Origin: Ceratocystis colombiana
Lineage: Eukaryota > Ascomycota > Sordariomycetes > Microascales > Ceratocystidaceae
Assembly (NCBI GenBank): GCA_026419805.1
Contig: JAOSLS010000022.1
Location: 62,001-126,000, forward strand
Reading direction: 5' to 3'
Length of the DNA stretch: 64,000 nucleotides
Shown here: in pieces, positions 1-12,607 of the stretch
Position numbering within the stretch: position 1 is the stretch's first letter
Layout: the number at the start of each line of letters is the position of its first letter
Program-made: the position numbers and the translations under genes
Notes under the pieces: generated by a model
What the model saw: only the letters and a program-made list of their open reading frames with translations
The model's database searches: none
Told to the model about the DNA's origin: nothing

Positions 1-1311
1 GCCTGGGGCCCGATCCGACTGGCACCGACCCAAATTCACCAGATGATGAACCTATCAGTGGCGCATGCTCGCAGCCTAGGCATTGTCATGCCACGTGTAT
101 CGCAGAACAACTGGCATACAACTAGCAAGGGGCCTGAGGATCCGCGGCAGGCGTCGATCGCGCAGAACACTACGACACTGACTATGGCGCAACAACGTGC
201 ATATCTAGGGACATTTTACCTATCAGAAATGTAAGCTTACTGGTCTTTGTATTTCATTTTTCCTTTAAATTCTTGACTATGTCGCTAACTAGTCATCTAT
301 TCCTTTTTACAGCTCTTCGTGCCGTGGAGGGTATCAGCCGCTGCTCAACGGCTCCCCATTAGACGTCCATGCCGCAACACGCCTGCTGACATCAGACACA
401 CAGAGCGACTTTATGGTGGAAAAGATTGTCAGTATCGCTGAGGTCACTAATAAAACTACGGCTATATTTGGTATCCCATACGCCCGAGATCGCAAGCCAA
501 CGTATGCGGCAGTCGTTGAGTGTCGGAGTCAACCATTGCGGGCACAACTAGACAAGATTGCTCAGGGTGTAGCGCCAGACCACCCGAATTTCTGTGAGTT
601 GCCCGCGTATTTCTCTAGGTTATCAGAGTCTCATCTAATTGTCTTCTTACAGCTCATTTTCGTATGCACTACACCTATGCACTTGTGCGTCTTTATGAGC
701 CGGCCACTTTTATCACCGACGCTGTGCAACGCACCACACCGTCTATATGTCATTTGCAAGCACTGGGTGACTGTTTGGTAGCACTCAAAGACTTTTTTGC
801 AGCTTTTGTATCAATCGAGCCACATGCTGCTACCGGTGGTTTCCAGACGTACGCCACACTTGCCACACTCGAACAAGTGTCTCTAGCGGCCTGCGTCGCT
901 GTGCGAATCCTCTTGCTGGAGCTGGAAGGGTGGGATCTAGCGCTAGCAAGGCTGCAACTCGACTTTAGTAGAATCATGGAATCCCTTCTACAGCTGTTGC
1001 GCCGCGCCGACATGGCACGCTTGCAACTTGAGGCGCGTTTTGCTGGCGTCCGCCGCGAGGACGGGTCAGTGCCTGCGGAGGACTTTGGTAGTCTTGAGCG
1101 ATATGTGAAGAATCTACACTTGCTGCGTGTCTGGTACGAAAGGCGGAGTGCGGCACCAGAGGTTGCTGCCGTTCCGCCGGTTCCACAGACTCAGGCTACG
1201 CAACGACAACCAAGACAACAAACATATCAGAATCAACAGCATCAACAACAGCATCACCAGATGCAGCATCCGACACAAGCCCATGTGCAGGCCTCTCAGC
1301 AAGTGCAACAA

Positions 1312-1342
<31 letters not shown>

Positions 1343-1473
1343 TACAACAACAGCAGGACCAGCAACAGCATTCAACGTCAGGAAATGTACTTGGTGGTTT
1401 TGAGCTAGACCTTAGTGGGGATTGGCCAGTGATTATGATGGGGGAGTGGGCGTTAGACACTTCATTTTTGTAG
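1..1473 (+). CDS. Fungal-specific transcription factor, C-terminal part (5' end outside window)
   Basis: The reading frame is open from base 1, so the gene is cut by the window start. Three exons fit: 1-230, 313-593 and 653-1473, with GTAAGC/GTGAGT donors and TTACAG acceptors; the joined frame gives about 443 visible residues. The segment reading AYLGTFYLSE and the following helical stretches resemble the middle homology region of fungal Zn(II)2Cys6 regulators. The DNA-binding cysteine cluster would lie upstream and is not visible, so the class is inferred. The C-terminus is strongly Gln-rich, with a QA dipeptide run coded by a CAGGCT hexamer repeat at about 1313-1342, and could act as an activation region. 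Target genes are unknown. Confidence 0.7.
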
Positions 1474-1970
1474 GACAGATACAATACAGAAGCACAAGAG
1501 TACATACGCGACAAAAGTTTTATGCAAAAGTCACCAACATGAAGTAGTAGTATATCCCTTGTTCTTCTTTAACGATTACTTATAGACCCATGCCTAAGAG
1601 TGCAGTAAGTGATGATTTAATGGCTTGTCGAATGAGCCTATTACTTGATATCCAGAGATTAAGAGCATGAGACTGGAGAGGAATTTCATGGTTACTAGCT
1701 AATACATTCTAGATCTCTGGACAGGTACATATTCTATATAAGCCTCGGAAAAACAGTAGTGTAATTATGTATAGTAATGTCCTTGTTTCATTGATATTTG
1801 GGTAGAAAAACAGCTCACGAGCCGTAGGATCTCCTGTCCCTTTCATAGCCTAATATATATCAGGATCAGGTAGGCACAGTTTCAACTGGCTGTTCTTGTG
1901 TCACTTATACGATCCAAGCTATAGAAGCTATTTTAAGTAGTCCTAGCTTCTAAAGCTGCATTCTTGGACG

Positions 1971-2001
<31 letters not shown>

Positions 2002-3377
2002 CAGTGCCCCTTGTATTCTAGATACATAAAAGGTGTTAGCTCCTTGCAGCATTTCAATTGTTCATGCGTGATGATAATCCTCAGGCTTAGCTATTGCAGC
2101 ATAAGTACATTATATATATATGTTCTTTTTTATAAAAAGAGGGATTTATTATTATTATTGATATTATCGAAGACTAGTGTAACGAAGAGCATGGTAATTC
2201 CGCAAAGTAAAGGCCTCCTTCCTCCTAGGAGGCAAAGATTCTGTAGCGACTATTTGGTCTACTTCGTGTCTTCCGCCCCCTATCCCTATAGAAATCCCTC
2301 GTTGCTCTTAGAGTAATCCTGTGCATTAGAGTGGAGAAATGAACAAGGGCGACAAGAGACGAAGCAAGAGCAAAGGCATTAAGCATTAAGCGACTGTCCT
2401 GTTTGCGGCAACATGTTCACCTCTTGGGTAGGCCATTGAGTTGGAGTCTGGCGGCGCGTTAAGCCCATAGATAACTAGGACCAAATTATCTTGACCCACG
2501 GCAGCCCTACCACCCTTTTACGTTTGCTGAGATCTTTCCTGATTATTTTATCGTATTATGATGTTTTTTTCTATTTATCTAGCTCCTTCCTATATTCTAT
2601 CCCTGAAGATTAGTATAGTTAATAATACGGCAGAGAGCTTCCATACATGGAATGCGAGATGCGACAGTTAATTTTTGCGCTACGAACTATAGAGCCGTTG
2701 AGTGGCGATAGTTATGTTATAGAGTAAGCGGAGTAGCAGTGCATGCAGTGCATGGTAGTCGCACGTGGTGACGTGGAGTGGGGCCATAAACCGACATGTT
2801 CCGGGGCCCCCCGTATTTTCCAACCGGCGTTCAATGGTTAGTGACACCCTTTATGGGCTATTCGTTCTTAGTAACTCAATGAAGCCGCTAAGAGCGATCT
2901 GCGGCCTACTCTTAATACGATCTCTACTCTGTTCTCATGTCACTATTCTTCTGGCAACCATTTCTCAAATAAAAGCTTGACTGCTTCATTCAGCTTGTCT
3001 CTTATATCTAAACAACACAAAGGCCAATCAAAGGATTCTTTGATGGCTACCGCCAGATAAAAACAAAGGAAAATAAAAAGCAAAGGCTAACCCAAATATC
3101 CGTATATCATGAGAAAAAGGAAACAAAATGAAAGGAAATATCTGCTGAAAGAAGCGAATGATAGAGACAAGAATTTCCGTCTACAGGACGGGTCAGAGGG
3201 GGGTATAAGACAACAGTAACAAACAAGGAGAAAGGAAAGAAGGAATGAACGAGAAGATGATGTGAAAAGAAAAAATGAATGAGTGACATGCTCACTGTGC
3301 ACACTACAGCTCGCAAGGTAATGAAAAAAAAAATGAAAAAAAAAGAGAGAAAATGAAAGATGGCGGCAAAAACCACA
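1474..3377. other. Intergenic, about 1.9 kb, no supported gene
   Basis: Only short ORFs without recognisable sequence. It holds a GT/poly-G tract (1971-2001), a 12-bp palindrome CCTCCTAGGAGG (2221-2232), and A-rich DNA (about 3050-3360) that is the likely 3' UTR of the minus-strand gene to the right. Confidence 0.6.
1971..2001. repeat. (GT)7 followed by a 17-base G homopolymer
   Basis: A GT dinucleotide run from 1971 to 1984 passes directly into 17 consecutive G (1985-2001). It is a simple repeat; the G-run could form a quadruplex and its length is prone to sequencing error. Confidence 0.9.
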
Positions 3378-5291
3378 TCATTGCGGGGAGCTGGCATACA
3401 CATGCTGTGCTTCCCATCGCAGAAAATCACCTAGGTCATGGCCTAGGTTGTATCCCATTGGGATGAAATCGGCCTCGTCCGCTGGGCTCTTTGCAATTGG
3501 TGGCATTGGGCTCTGCGGAAGACTAACTAGGCTTTCATTGCTAGCCATCATACACAACTGTCGAGGCGGGGAAGCGTAGCCACCTGTCGCCGACGGTCTT
3601 CTTACGTTCCGTGCTGAGTCAACAGAGAGGTTGTTTTGATGGCTGTATTTCTGATGGCGTGGTGGGCTCCATTGGGCACTGTCGTACGGCGACGGCTGGC
3701 ATCGCGGCGTAGGAGCAGATGGGAAGATACAGGCCGATGATCGCGGAATATCGTCCGATGATCGGGGCGTAGACGAAAGAGACGGAGGCGGCGACGCGTC
3801 AGAGTGGTATTCGCTGTTGAATTCAGAAGGGTCCTTGCCAAATGCCGAGTAGAATCGCGCGCTTTTCTCGCCCGTAGCATCGTGCTCTGATGCCGAGTAG
3901 GGCGGAGGAGGGCTGTCACCATCGGTGGAAACCACTTCCGTAATAGCTGGTGGATTCATCGGCGCGTCGTCATTTGCAGATGGCTCTGGGCAGTCAGGTA
4001 GGTTCAGGCCGTAAAACCAATCAGCTAGGTCGTCTACATCACCAACCTCGCACACAGGTGAGGTGATGTCATTGGAGGTCAAATCCGAAAACCAGTCGCC
4101 AGCCCCGAGAATAGCCATTTGGAAAGCCGTCCAGTCAAGGTTGTTCTCGCCCGACATGCGGATGCCAGACTCGGCCTTGGAAATGCGAATGCGACCGTGC
4201 CTGAAAGTTGGTGTTGTTGCAGAAGTAGGCGCGCCATGGAAGTAGATGTAATCATCGTCCTCCGAGGGCTCGTATTGGCTGGCAGTGCTTGCGGCACTGG
4301 TGATGCTCGAAATACTGTCGTTTCTGGTGGTTGCAGACTCGAAGTCGTCAGAGGTGGAGGCAGACAGTACGGAGGCCGGGGAGATGGGGTTGATGGTTGA
4401 AAAGGGTGAGTTTGTAGTGGGGGATGGCTCGCTAGAGTCTGGCGGTGCTGTTAGGGTCACCTCTGGAATCGTGGCAAGGGCCGTATGCCGAGCAAGAGGC
4501 GGAGAGCGAGGGGTTGGTGGAAGGCTCTTGGCGTCATTAGAATTTTGTGACTTGCTAGGAGCTGAGAAATCTTGACGCACAACAGTAGGTGCTGGGGAAG
4601 GTGGCAGTGATGACGCCGAGGCTTGGTTCCGTTTCGAAACCTGAGATAGGGTAGATGTGGAAGTAGGCGAGGAAGAGAGGGATCCAGACGTCTGCTTTGG
4701 GGATAGCTCAGAAGAGCCTGCACCCTCGGCGTTGTCTGCCAGTGTCTCCGTCGACTTAGCGTCCTGGGCAGCATCGCTCTCGGTAGGGCGACTCTCCTTC
4801 TCGGCCGCTTCGCGGTTCTGCTTAAGCTTTTGGATCTGGTCCTCGGTGAGGATTTCCTGGGCCTCGACTTTGCGGAAACGGTGAAGCAGGTCATCAGACA
4901 TGATCCAACGAGAAGTCTTTGCAAGGGCGACAGAAGCCATCTTCTTCCTTGGCTTTGCCTTCTTGGCCAGCTGGGGCTGGGCGCCATGTCTTGAGGGAGA
5001 GCCCAGGGCAGGTGAGGCAGAAGGAGGGAGCAACGGGGCAGTAGGCGGGAAGGGCTGGGAGGCTTCTAACAGAGAAGCAGGCTTCTCTTGCTGCTGTTGC
5101 TGTTGCTGTTGTTGTTGCTGTTGCTGTTGTCCTTGGGGCCTAGCCGGTAATTTTGGCACCAGCTTGGGGAGCTGCCTGGGCGTCGTTGGGTACGGCATTG
5201 CCCGATATAAAGGTGCACTTCTCGGCGCAGGCTCAACAGACGAGGTGTTGCGAGCTTTAGGAGCCTCACTAGAAGAATCGTGTGAAGACAT
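3378..5291 (-). CDS. Ser/Pro-rich conserved-looking protein of unknown function, 637 aa
   Basis: A single-exon ORF of 637 residues. I do not recognise the family. After an N-terminal Pro-rich stretch there is a polyglutamine run of 14 residues (mixed CAA/CAG, DNA 5088-5129), then a basic patch (KKAKPRKK) and a compact non-repetitive block around residues 115-165 (TSRWIMSDDLLHRF, then a Lys/Glu helix) that looks like the conserved core. Most of the rest is Ser/Thr/Pro-rich and probably disordered. A second ordered-looking block closes the protein (GYNLGHDLGDFLRWEAQHVY). No signal peptide or membrane segment is seen. The start at 5291 is the first ATG; a 16-base A tract (5326-5341 on this strand) lies about 35 nt upstream, in the probable leader. 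A regulatory or scaffold role is only a guess. Confidence 0.7.
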   Translation of the reverse strand: MSSHDSSSEAPKARNTSSVEPAPRSAPLYRAMPYPTTPRQLPKLVPKLPARPQGQQQQQQQQQQQQQQEKPASLLEASQPFPPTAPLLPPSASPALGSPSRHGAQPQLAKKAKPRKKMASVALAKTSRWIMSDDLLHRFRKVEAQEILTEDQIQKLKQNREAAEKESRPTESDAAQDAKSTETLADNAEGAGSSELSPKQTSGSLSSSPTSTSTLSQVSKRNQASASSLPPSPAPTVVRQDFSAPSKSQNSNDAKSLPPTPRSPPLARHTALATIPEVTLTAPPDSSEPSPTTNSPFSTINPISPASVLSASTSDDFESATTRNDSISSITSAASTASQYEPSEDDDYIYFHGAPTSATTPTFRHGRIRISKAESGIRMSGENNLDWTAFQMAILGAGDWFSDLTSNDITSPVCEVGDVDDLADWFYGLNLPDCPEPSANDDAPMNPPAITEVVSTDGDSPPPPYSASEHDATGEKSARFYSAFGKDPSEFNSEYHSDASPPPSLSSTPRSSDDIPRSSACIFPSAPTPRCQPSPYDSAQWSPPRHQKYSHQNNLSVDSARNVRRPSATGGYASPPRQLCMMASNESLVSLPQSPMPPIAKSPADEADFIPMGYNLGHDLGDFLRWEAQHVYASSPQ

Positions 5292-6435
5292 AGTGGAGGG
5301 GAGGAAGGGGAGGAGAGAGGCCGTCTTTTTTTTTTTTTTTTCTTTCTTCTTGTTCTTTGTTTAATATGAAAGCTGCGGGAGTAGAACTTGGTGTAGCAGA
5401 AAGCTCATAGTCCTCGGGGTAGAAAAGAAGAGGGTGAGGAGAGGAGAAGGAAGAGGGAAAGATCGAAAGATCGAAAGCAAGGGAAAGGCGGGTGTAAAAG
5501 AAGGAAAACAGAGTCCGGAAACAAGAGCCGAAAAGTAAAGGCTTTTTTTGTACTAGGCAAATGAGTTTCAGAACAAACGTCAGTGGACTAGGATGAGGCA
5601 GAAGGCCAGAGGACAAAGAAAAAGAAAATAAGGAAACGAGAAGGAAGTAGAGCAAGAGGGGAAGGGAGGATAATATGCCGGCAGCTTGATTAGAAGCAAG
5701 TAAGTAGTCTGGTTCCCAGGTTTCCAGGCAAGCAAGCCTGCTATAAGTCCAATGGTGGACTTCTCCGATGATGGCTTGGAGGTCTGAGACTTGGACCTGG
5801 GGCTTAAACAAAGTCTTGGACCTTGTTGTTAGAAGACCTGGAGCCTGGTTTTGGAGCCTACCAGGGGGGGTGGGGGAGATGGACTTTGCTTGAAGGTCTA
5901 AGCGTCAAATAGAAACACGATCAAGGAAGAAGGCGAAAGGCTAGCAAAAATGCCGGGCACGAGGGCGCTGGGCAAGGGGACCAGGAGACAAGGAGACAAG
6001 GGAAAGATGAGGCGTGCAGGTTGTGGGCGTGGGAGAAGGACGGGTAGAAGTCGTGTGGAGTTTCTATTATAAGGAGCGGAGAAAGATAAAATATAGCATC
6101 AAACACTACTTCCCGGCAGGTTGGAAGCCTTGAGGAAGAAGGAAGAACAATGCAAAGTGCTCGTGGTAGTGGGAGATGGACCGACGCAAGACCCAAGAGG
6201 GAGAAGAAGAGACGAAGAAGCGAGGAGACAGAAACACCAAGATATAGAAGAGGAGAGAAGGAATGATGAAATTATTCTCAAGCTAGCCGATGAAGAGGCC
6301 GGCACACATGTTGTATGAAAGAAAGGGCAGCAGGTTGAAAGAAAAGACGAAATGGACGGACGGCAGCAGGAACGAAGGAGGGCCAAGACAAAGAAAGAGG
6401 AAGGCAAAGCAAAGCGGCGCAGATTTGCAGTGGTG

Positions 6436-6437
<2 letters not shown>

Positions 6438-6471
<34 letters not shown>
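6438..6471. repeat. T34 homopolymer
   Basis: Thirty-four consecutive T on the plus strand. Long poly(dA:dT) tracts usually exclude nucleosomes; here it lies about 1.1 kb upstream of the start of the minus-strand Ser/Pro-rich gene. Confidence 0.95.
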
Positions 6472-8439
6472 CTTCCAACATGAGGAGGGAAGGGGCGAGC
6501 GCCAGATTACTGGCAGAGGGCCTTTCTAGGTGATCTCACGTTGGAGTACCTTCCTTGCTGTCCTCTTTTTTTTGATTTTTTAATTTTTAATTTTTTAATT
6601 TTGTTCCCCTCTTCTTTTGCTTCTCGTGATGTAGTTCCTGCTTCTTTGCTTCCACTTTTTCTTCTCCAGTGGTTCTATTCTGAGAGTTACCAAAGCCTCG
6701 CTCAAGTAAGCCATGGACGACGCCATCGCATGATTGTCGGCTCTAATTGGCTGCCTACTATACCACAAGAACAGGAACATACAAGTCCGATGTCTCGTAC
6801 TTTTACACATCTGTCCATTGGACCTTGCTCGTTTCTATTCCGCCCCCCGTGTTCTTTTCCTCCCGCATATGTCTTTCAGCCTGGCGTTCTTTGCCATGCA
6901 AAGCTGCCACACAGCAGTCAGCTCGCGGCCATATTCTGGCAAAGTCTCTCTGACTCTGCTCTCCTCCTGCAAGCGAAGGCCCAGGACGCCATGCTACGAT
7001 TTACAACAATCCGCGTACCAGCCGTAAAGGGGGTGGGTTGTAACAGCTGAAAAGAAAATGCAGTTAATAAGGAAAATAAAGTAGAAATGCAGCAGAAAAA
7101 GGAAGACTAAATGAGGAATAAAATCGTAAGCAAAATGAAACAGACATAAAAGAGCAAAGGAGGACTCCGTTTCCTTCAGGCATCCGCAATGTTTGATAGA
7201 ATCAAGACAATAAATAGAACACAAGGAAGAAAATAGAAACAAGAACAGGATGAAAAGGAGGCTTTGCAGAGCGAGAAAGGCGGAATTTGGTGGTTGTATG
7301 GGGGTCGATAAACAGCTTCTCAAAGCAGCTAAATTGATTGACGAATCGCTAGAGAATGTGGACGAATGGCGTTGCTCTCCTGAGTGGTGCTTAGCTTGGG
7401 AGCTTTGAAGCCTTTGAAGCTTTGATGTTATAGCTAAAGCAAGCTAAAATCTTTTCCTTCTTACAACCTGCACATTGAAGGCCTGAAGGCGAAGATAAGC
7501 TGGCGGGCCTAGGCCTGGGTCTGGCACCCCGAAGAGAGGACATCCCTTCCGAAGTTGCCACCCTGCGAGCTCGAAGAAGACCCAGAAACCCCAGCAAGCA
7601 ATGCATGCGCTAGAGTCGCGATCTTCGAAACTCCAGCCGCCTCAATGATAGCAACATGAATGAAGAGGCCCGTGTCGTGTCAACAGCACACATTGAGACA
7701 GGCTCGTGCTCCTGGCCTGCACCTCACCCTGCCGTCTTGTCGACCCATCCCGCCCACGCCCGTCCTTTTCTTTAGCAAGCTCCTGGCTCAGCTCTTCTCC
7801 TTACCTCTCAGGTTTGGCCTCCAGATCACCGCCTAGACTGCTTAAGATCGGCCCTAATTTGATGCTAAGACAATAACAAGAGTGTCTGGCTCTTCACGTT
7901 GCGGTTTGAGCTGCTTCGCACATGGCAGACAATTATGGCGAAGGGTTAATAATGCCTGCCCCTGCTGCTGCTTACAACCCCCAAGAAGCTTGGACAAGCA
8001 AATATCAAGATTAAGGGTATTATCGTTCGGCGGTTGTTGGTTGTTAATCGTTTCTCTTTTTTTTTTATTATTATTTGAAAATTTTTTCATTTTATATTTG
8101 TGTTTTAATTTCACGTGTTTCTCCAGTTATTATTCTTGTAGGCGGCACGCAGCGAAGCAGGCTGGCCGGCCGCTTTTCTCTTGAAGAACATGAAGTCTTG
8201 AACTTGAGCTTATTCGGTGTCTACCAGATCCCGTTGCCATCCTGATATGATGGAGAGGCTCTAACAGCGTGGAACATGCCCAAGTTCAAGGCGCAGTTCC
8301 TGGTGCTCAACAGAGCCGCTTATTCTTTCTTCCACTTGACACTGCACAAAATATTATGAAAGGGTGGTGGGCCATCCACTCAAAAGCCCCTTGAATGGGA
8401 AATCGGGGTTCTTGCTATGTGCTATATTACCAGCTAGTC

Positions 8440-8476
8440 CTATTACTATTACTATCACTATCACTATTACTATCAC
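8440..8476. repeat. TATTAC/TATCAC hexanucleotide microsatellite
   Basis: Six imperfect copies of a TATTAC/TATCAC unit in non-coding DNA. Confidence 0.85.
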
Positions 8477-11237
8477 CACAACCACTCTTTGTACACCCCC
8501 TGCGGCGAACTTCTGTATGCCTGGCACAACGAATTACAGACATCTCGGAACTTTGACTGTGGAATGAGAATGGCGACGAGCCTCCACCGGATTACTAGGC
8601 TCTATAGTAATAAAGCTTGTATCCTATAACACAGCTGCACGCTACGGTCCTTTTATAACCAAACCCACTAGGGCGATACAGGCTGTGCTGCAAAAAAGTA
8701 CCTTATCGCCATATGCCCTTAACCTCAAGTTCGGGCTCAAGTTCCAGCCCAAGCTCAACCTCAACCTCAGACTCGGGCTTAATCTCAGGTACGTTGTGCC
8801 CTTGTGTGGATCCGGTTGAAGTTGCATCATTACAGCAGATGGGCCGTTGATGAAGACTGGCAACTTATAGCTCGTCAGTAGCTATGATGCTGATCTCTTT
8901 TCCGCTGATATGCGTCTCTACCTTGCGTCCGCTCTCTAAGCAGATCGTCTCTTCCTTCCCTTATTATCTTTTCCCTTCCCCAGTTGTCCCGTGTTATCAA
9001 GCTTCTCGGGCTTGTCGGCACTAATATCTTGTTGAGCGCGCCGGTAGGTGCTATCTTGCTCTTCGCGGATGACACTCTAAACAGTCTGCTCTGGGATGTT
9101 TAGAGCAAAGACTGCAGCAGGCGTTCCCCCAGAGCCTAATGCTGTGGGACAAGTCTTGACAGGGCCATATCCAAACACTGTAGCTCTAGTTGTTTACACA
9201 CTTGGCTCCAAATATAGATTTAGACATACACGATGATGATTGTGAAGATAGTCCCAAATTCGAGTTGAGACGTTCCTGTTTTTGCCTTCCTCCCACAATC
9301 TATTTAGCCAGCACGGACTACGAGGAACGGTGATGGCTTCTTCGAAATAGAGTATGGGTAAAACGCGTGTACATCTCCCCCTCCCTCTCTTATGTTACAT
9401 GCCGTGAAACACATCTTGTCCATCGTTTCCGTTATTTGCTACATCTCTCGCTGTGCAAGCGAACCTGTGCTCCCCATCTCTTTTCTCCTCGGGACAAGAC
9501 AGGCAACACGAGTAGCACTAGAGAAACACGCAAACGCACACACATACACAAATCCCTCCATGAACACCTACACAACACATAGGAAGAGAGATGAGACTGT
9601 GTTTCGTATGCAGGGCGCTGTTTCTCTTTTTTGCGTCTTTTCCTCTCGCTTGGCTTTTCATGTCATGTCATGTATCGCAGTATATTGGTTGCACTGGCGT
9701 TGTTCATGCCACAATACCACCTTAATTTCTCGTCTTGTTTGCTCTTCCATGTAAATTTCCTTTGCTACCGAGTCTGAATTGTCTTGCCTGTTGGCTGTTT
9801 GAGTTGGGCTGACTTGTTAGTTCTGTATTTGGTGAGAGAGAAGGGTTAGGGGCGGACCATACTATAATGCTACTATACCGCGTCATGCCATAGCTATGGG
9901 ATCAAAAGACAAACTCAAACGTCACCTTGCAGTTTCCAAAGGCCCAAGTCCCAAAGTCGCCCGCACCTGCTCCTGCACCTTTGTATAAATGTCAAGGGTG
10001 ACTGAGCAGGCTGACTGACACAAGGCACAGCAGGAAAATCATACCCGTCCCGGCCAACTACGATTCAAATTCAAACCACGAGGACAATTATTTCCATCAG
10101 TGGGAATGAAGATGGGGGCTTTTGTATACCTCACTGTGATATGTGCTCTTATAACACGTGATGCATGCATATGTGAAGACCCAGGCGCCTTGGAGACTGT
10201 CTCCATTGAGGATCAACCAGCGTAGAACGACAAGACCAAGTTGGTTTATTCTTTCCATTCTACTACCCCTTCATACTGTACGAACAGGAGCCTGGCACTG
10301 TTGTCCTCACACTGTCCTTTTTTTTTTCTTCGAAGCCGTCCTCCCTAGCCTTAATTGTAACCAAGGCCATTCCGTGATCATCTCTTCGAATATCTTCCAA
10401 GATCTCGTGGTATCTTACCCCAAGGTCCCAAAACCACGGGACTGACGGGGGAGGGCTTCATCATGTTTCAACAAGCCAAAGAACAAAAAAACCAGGAAGT
10501 GAAGGGAAAATAAAAAAAACAAACCGAAATGAAATGAAATGAAATAAAAAGGAAATGGCCGTTTCGTTCTTCCTGTCCACCTGCTTCCTTCTTCTGCTCC
10601 CTCCAGCCTCTATTAGCTGGGCTTTGTCTGTTTCTTTCATTGTGATGCACAAAAGCTGCAACGCTGCGCGCTCGCACGCACGTACACGCGCACAAAAACC
10701 GGCAACAAACAATAAGCACTGACTGACGCAGCTCACAAAAACTGTGATCCATACCTAACCTGGTCGTACATTTCACAAAGCTCATGCCTCTTGATTACCT
10801 AGCTCACCCTTTTTTTTCCCCTTCCTTTCCAATTGATCATCATCCTGCTCATGTCCCCGCCCCGCCCTAACAGCTCATAACACATCAACATAAAACGTAG
10901 AGGAAAAGATTAGAAGAAAAAAAAAAGCTTTGACCTCGCACTCCAAACATATCCCATGCGCGCGGTGACAAGAGTGGATCTAATCCTGAGGTCCAGGTCT
11001 GGCTCAGGTGTTTGTTCTTCTGTCGGCTTGCGCGTGGGAAGGGCTAAGCAACGACGGGGGGACTTGGTTGGTTTACCTAGGGACAAAGGAAATTGAATGC
11101 CCGACAACCCGCAGATCACACTAGCCGAACTCCGACCATAAGTTTCGTAGAGTAACGTCTGCCCTTGAATTTCCCTAGCTGACCGCGTCTACCGCAACTT
11201 ACCACAACCCACCATCAGCCATGACCGTTTGCTACCA

Positions 11238-12397
11238 CTACAACCCTACTTCATCCTCACTCAGGTCTTCTTCATACTCGTCCTCCGCTTCCTCATCCTC
11301 GTCATAGCCAACAAACGGAACAAAGCGGAAATCGAGGAAATTCATATCCGCTCCCTCAACCTCAACCATGAACTGCAGGCTCAGGACGCCCTGGCGATCC
11401 CCGCGAAAGGAGACCTTGTTCGCAATGCGCATGGCCTCGCAGGCAGCACGGACAAGATCGAACCGGTAAGTTTGGGCCCACTCGGCTCGCACAACTGCAC
11501 TCTCCATCAGCTCACGTGCGCGACTAAAGTCGTAGCTGGATGCGCCCAGCTCGCCGCCGCGGCCAGTGAGTACGAGCCACGGCTGTGTAGGCAGCGCGGA
11601 AATGACCAGCTTGGCCGGTGCCATAATGGCTAGTTCGGCAAATGCGTCAAGTAGGTGACGCGGGGGCATGATGATTTTAAACATCAAGTCAGCACGGTCG
11701 AACGGGATCTCCTCAGGCATTTCGGGTGAGTAGGTCGTCAAATTGGCAGTCGTTTTCACGCCAGCTTCCTCGATTATGATGCTGAAAGGCGCGCCATGCT
11801 CGCTATACACCAAGCTGCAAGAGCCAGCGATGCCGAGCGCCTGGTTGCTAAAGGCTTCAGGGCGGTAGTTCCGTGTAGTGCTGCGGTAGGCATCCTGCTC
11901 GACTTTGGCAGCGCGGTTGGCTAGGTCAACAGAGCCTAGAATTTGGAGTGTCTCGAGAAACGACGCAAGGTTGATCTGGAAGCTGGGTATCGCGGGGATG
12001 TTATTGCCATCATCATCATCATCATCACTATCGTCATCACCACCGCCGTTACTCGTGTCCAGGTTAAGTTGAAAGGATGAGAACAGCGAGCGGTCCAGCA
12101 TAGCAACGCCTGAAAATTAGTTAGTCGAGAGACGATTCCATGTGGGCAGTTTGGCAACGTTTTTGCCCCAAGTCAAAAAGCTACGATGCTAAAAGAAAGA
12201 AAAGAAAGGAAAATAGTACCCTGCATGACACGCGCATTGTCGGCTGAGATGCGCAGACCTGACTCGGTGATTTCCACATGCACCTTATTGGTGAAATTGA
12301 TACATTTGAGTAACTGAAAGAGTGGCTTGGTCGAGCTAGTGACGGCCTTGAACAGTAGCGGCGGGGCTATCTGCGTGCCACCGGTTTGCGGAGCCAT
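11238..12397 (-). CDS. rad1: Rad1, subunit of the 9-1-1 DNA damage checkpoint clamp
   Basis: Two exons: 12220-12397 and 11238-12109, with a 110-nt intron; the join falls inside a glycine codon and reads NARVMQG-VAMLDRSLFSSF. The protein is 349 residues. Its N-terminal half has the PCNA-like fold pattern typical of Rad1 (an early helix-strand unit, RISADNARVMQG, then LFSSFQLN), and the body matches Rad1/Rec1 layout. Known role of the family: with Rad9 and Hus1 it forms a ring loaded at damaged DNA that activates ATR signalling. Two acidic insertions stand out: an Asp run coded by a CAT/GAT-type repeat near 12005-12050, and an acidic C-terminal tail. It lies downstream of OST5 on the same strand with about 210 bp between them. 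Confidence 0.85.
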
Positions 12398-12607
12398 TGG
12401 TAGAAAGCAAAGATGAGAGAATAATATTTGTATACAATTAAGCTGCGTCAAGAGGGAGGGGGAAAGGTAGAGAGAGAATAAAGAATCGTAGCTTGGGTCT
12501 GGATCCTAGATGGAGAGTCGTCGTCGTCGCCTATGTCTTGCGTGTCCGTATATGTGTGTATCTTTGTAGTATGTGTACGTTTTTGTGTAGTGTTTCTTTC
12601 TCTTCCC

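Larger units (their letters stand above)
5292..11237. other. Gene-poor region, about 5.9 kb
   Basis: No ORF here has coding-like composition or a recognisable domain. 5292 to about 6500 is purine-rich on the plus strand and is the likely promoter and leader of the minus-strand gene ending at 3378. It also contains a 34-base T tract, a TATTAC/TATCAC microsatellite and a CTCAAG/CTCAAC-rich degenerate repeat near 8720-8790. A non-coding transcript cannot be excluded from sequence. Confidence 0.55.

Noticed and set aside
4900..5364. Plus-strand ORF with a run of cysteines
   Set aside because: Reverse reading of the polyglutamine repeat of the minus-strand gene.
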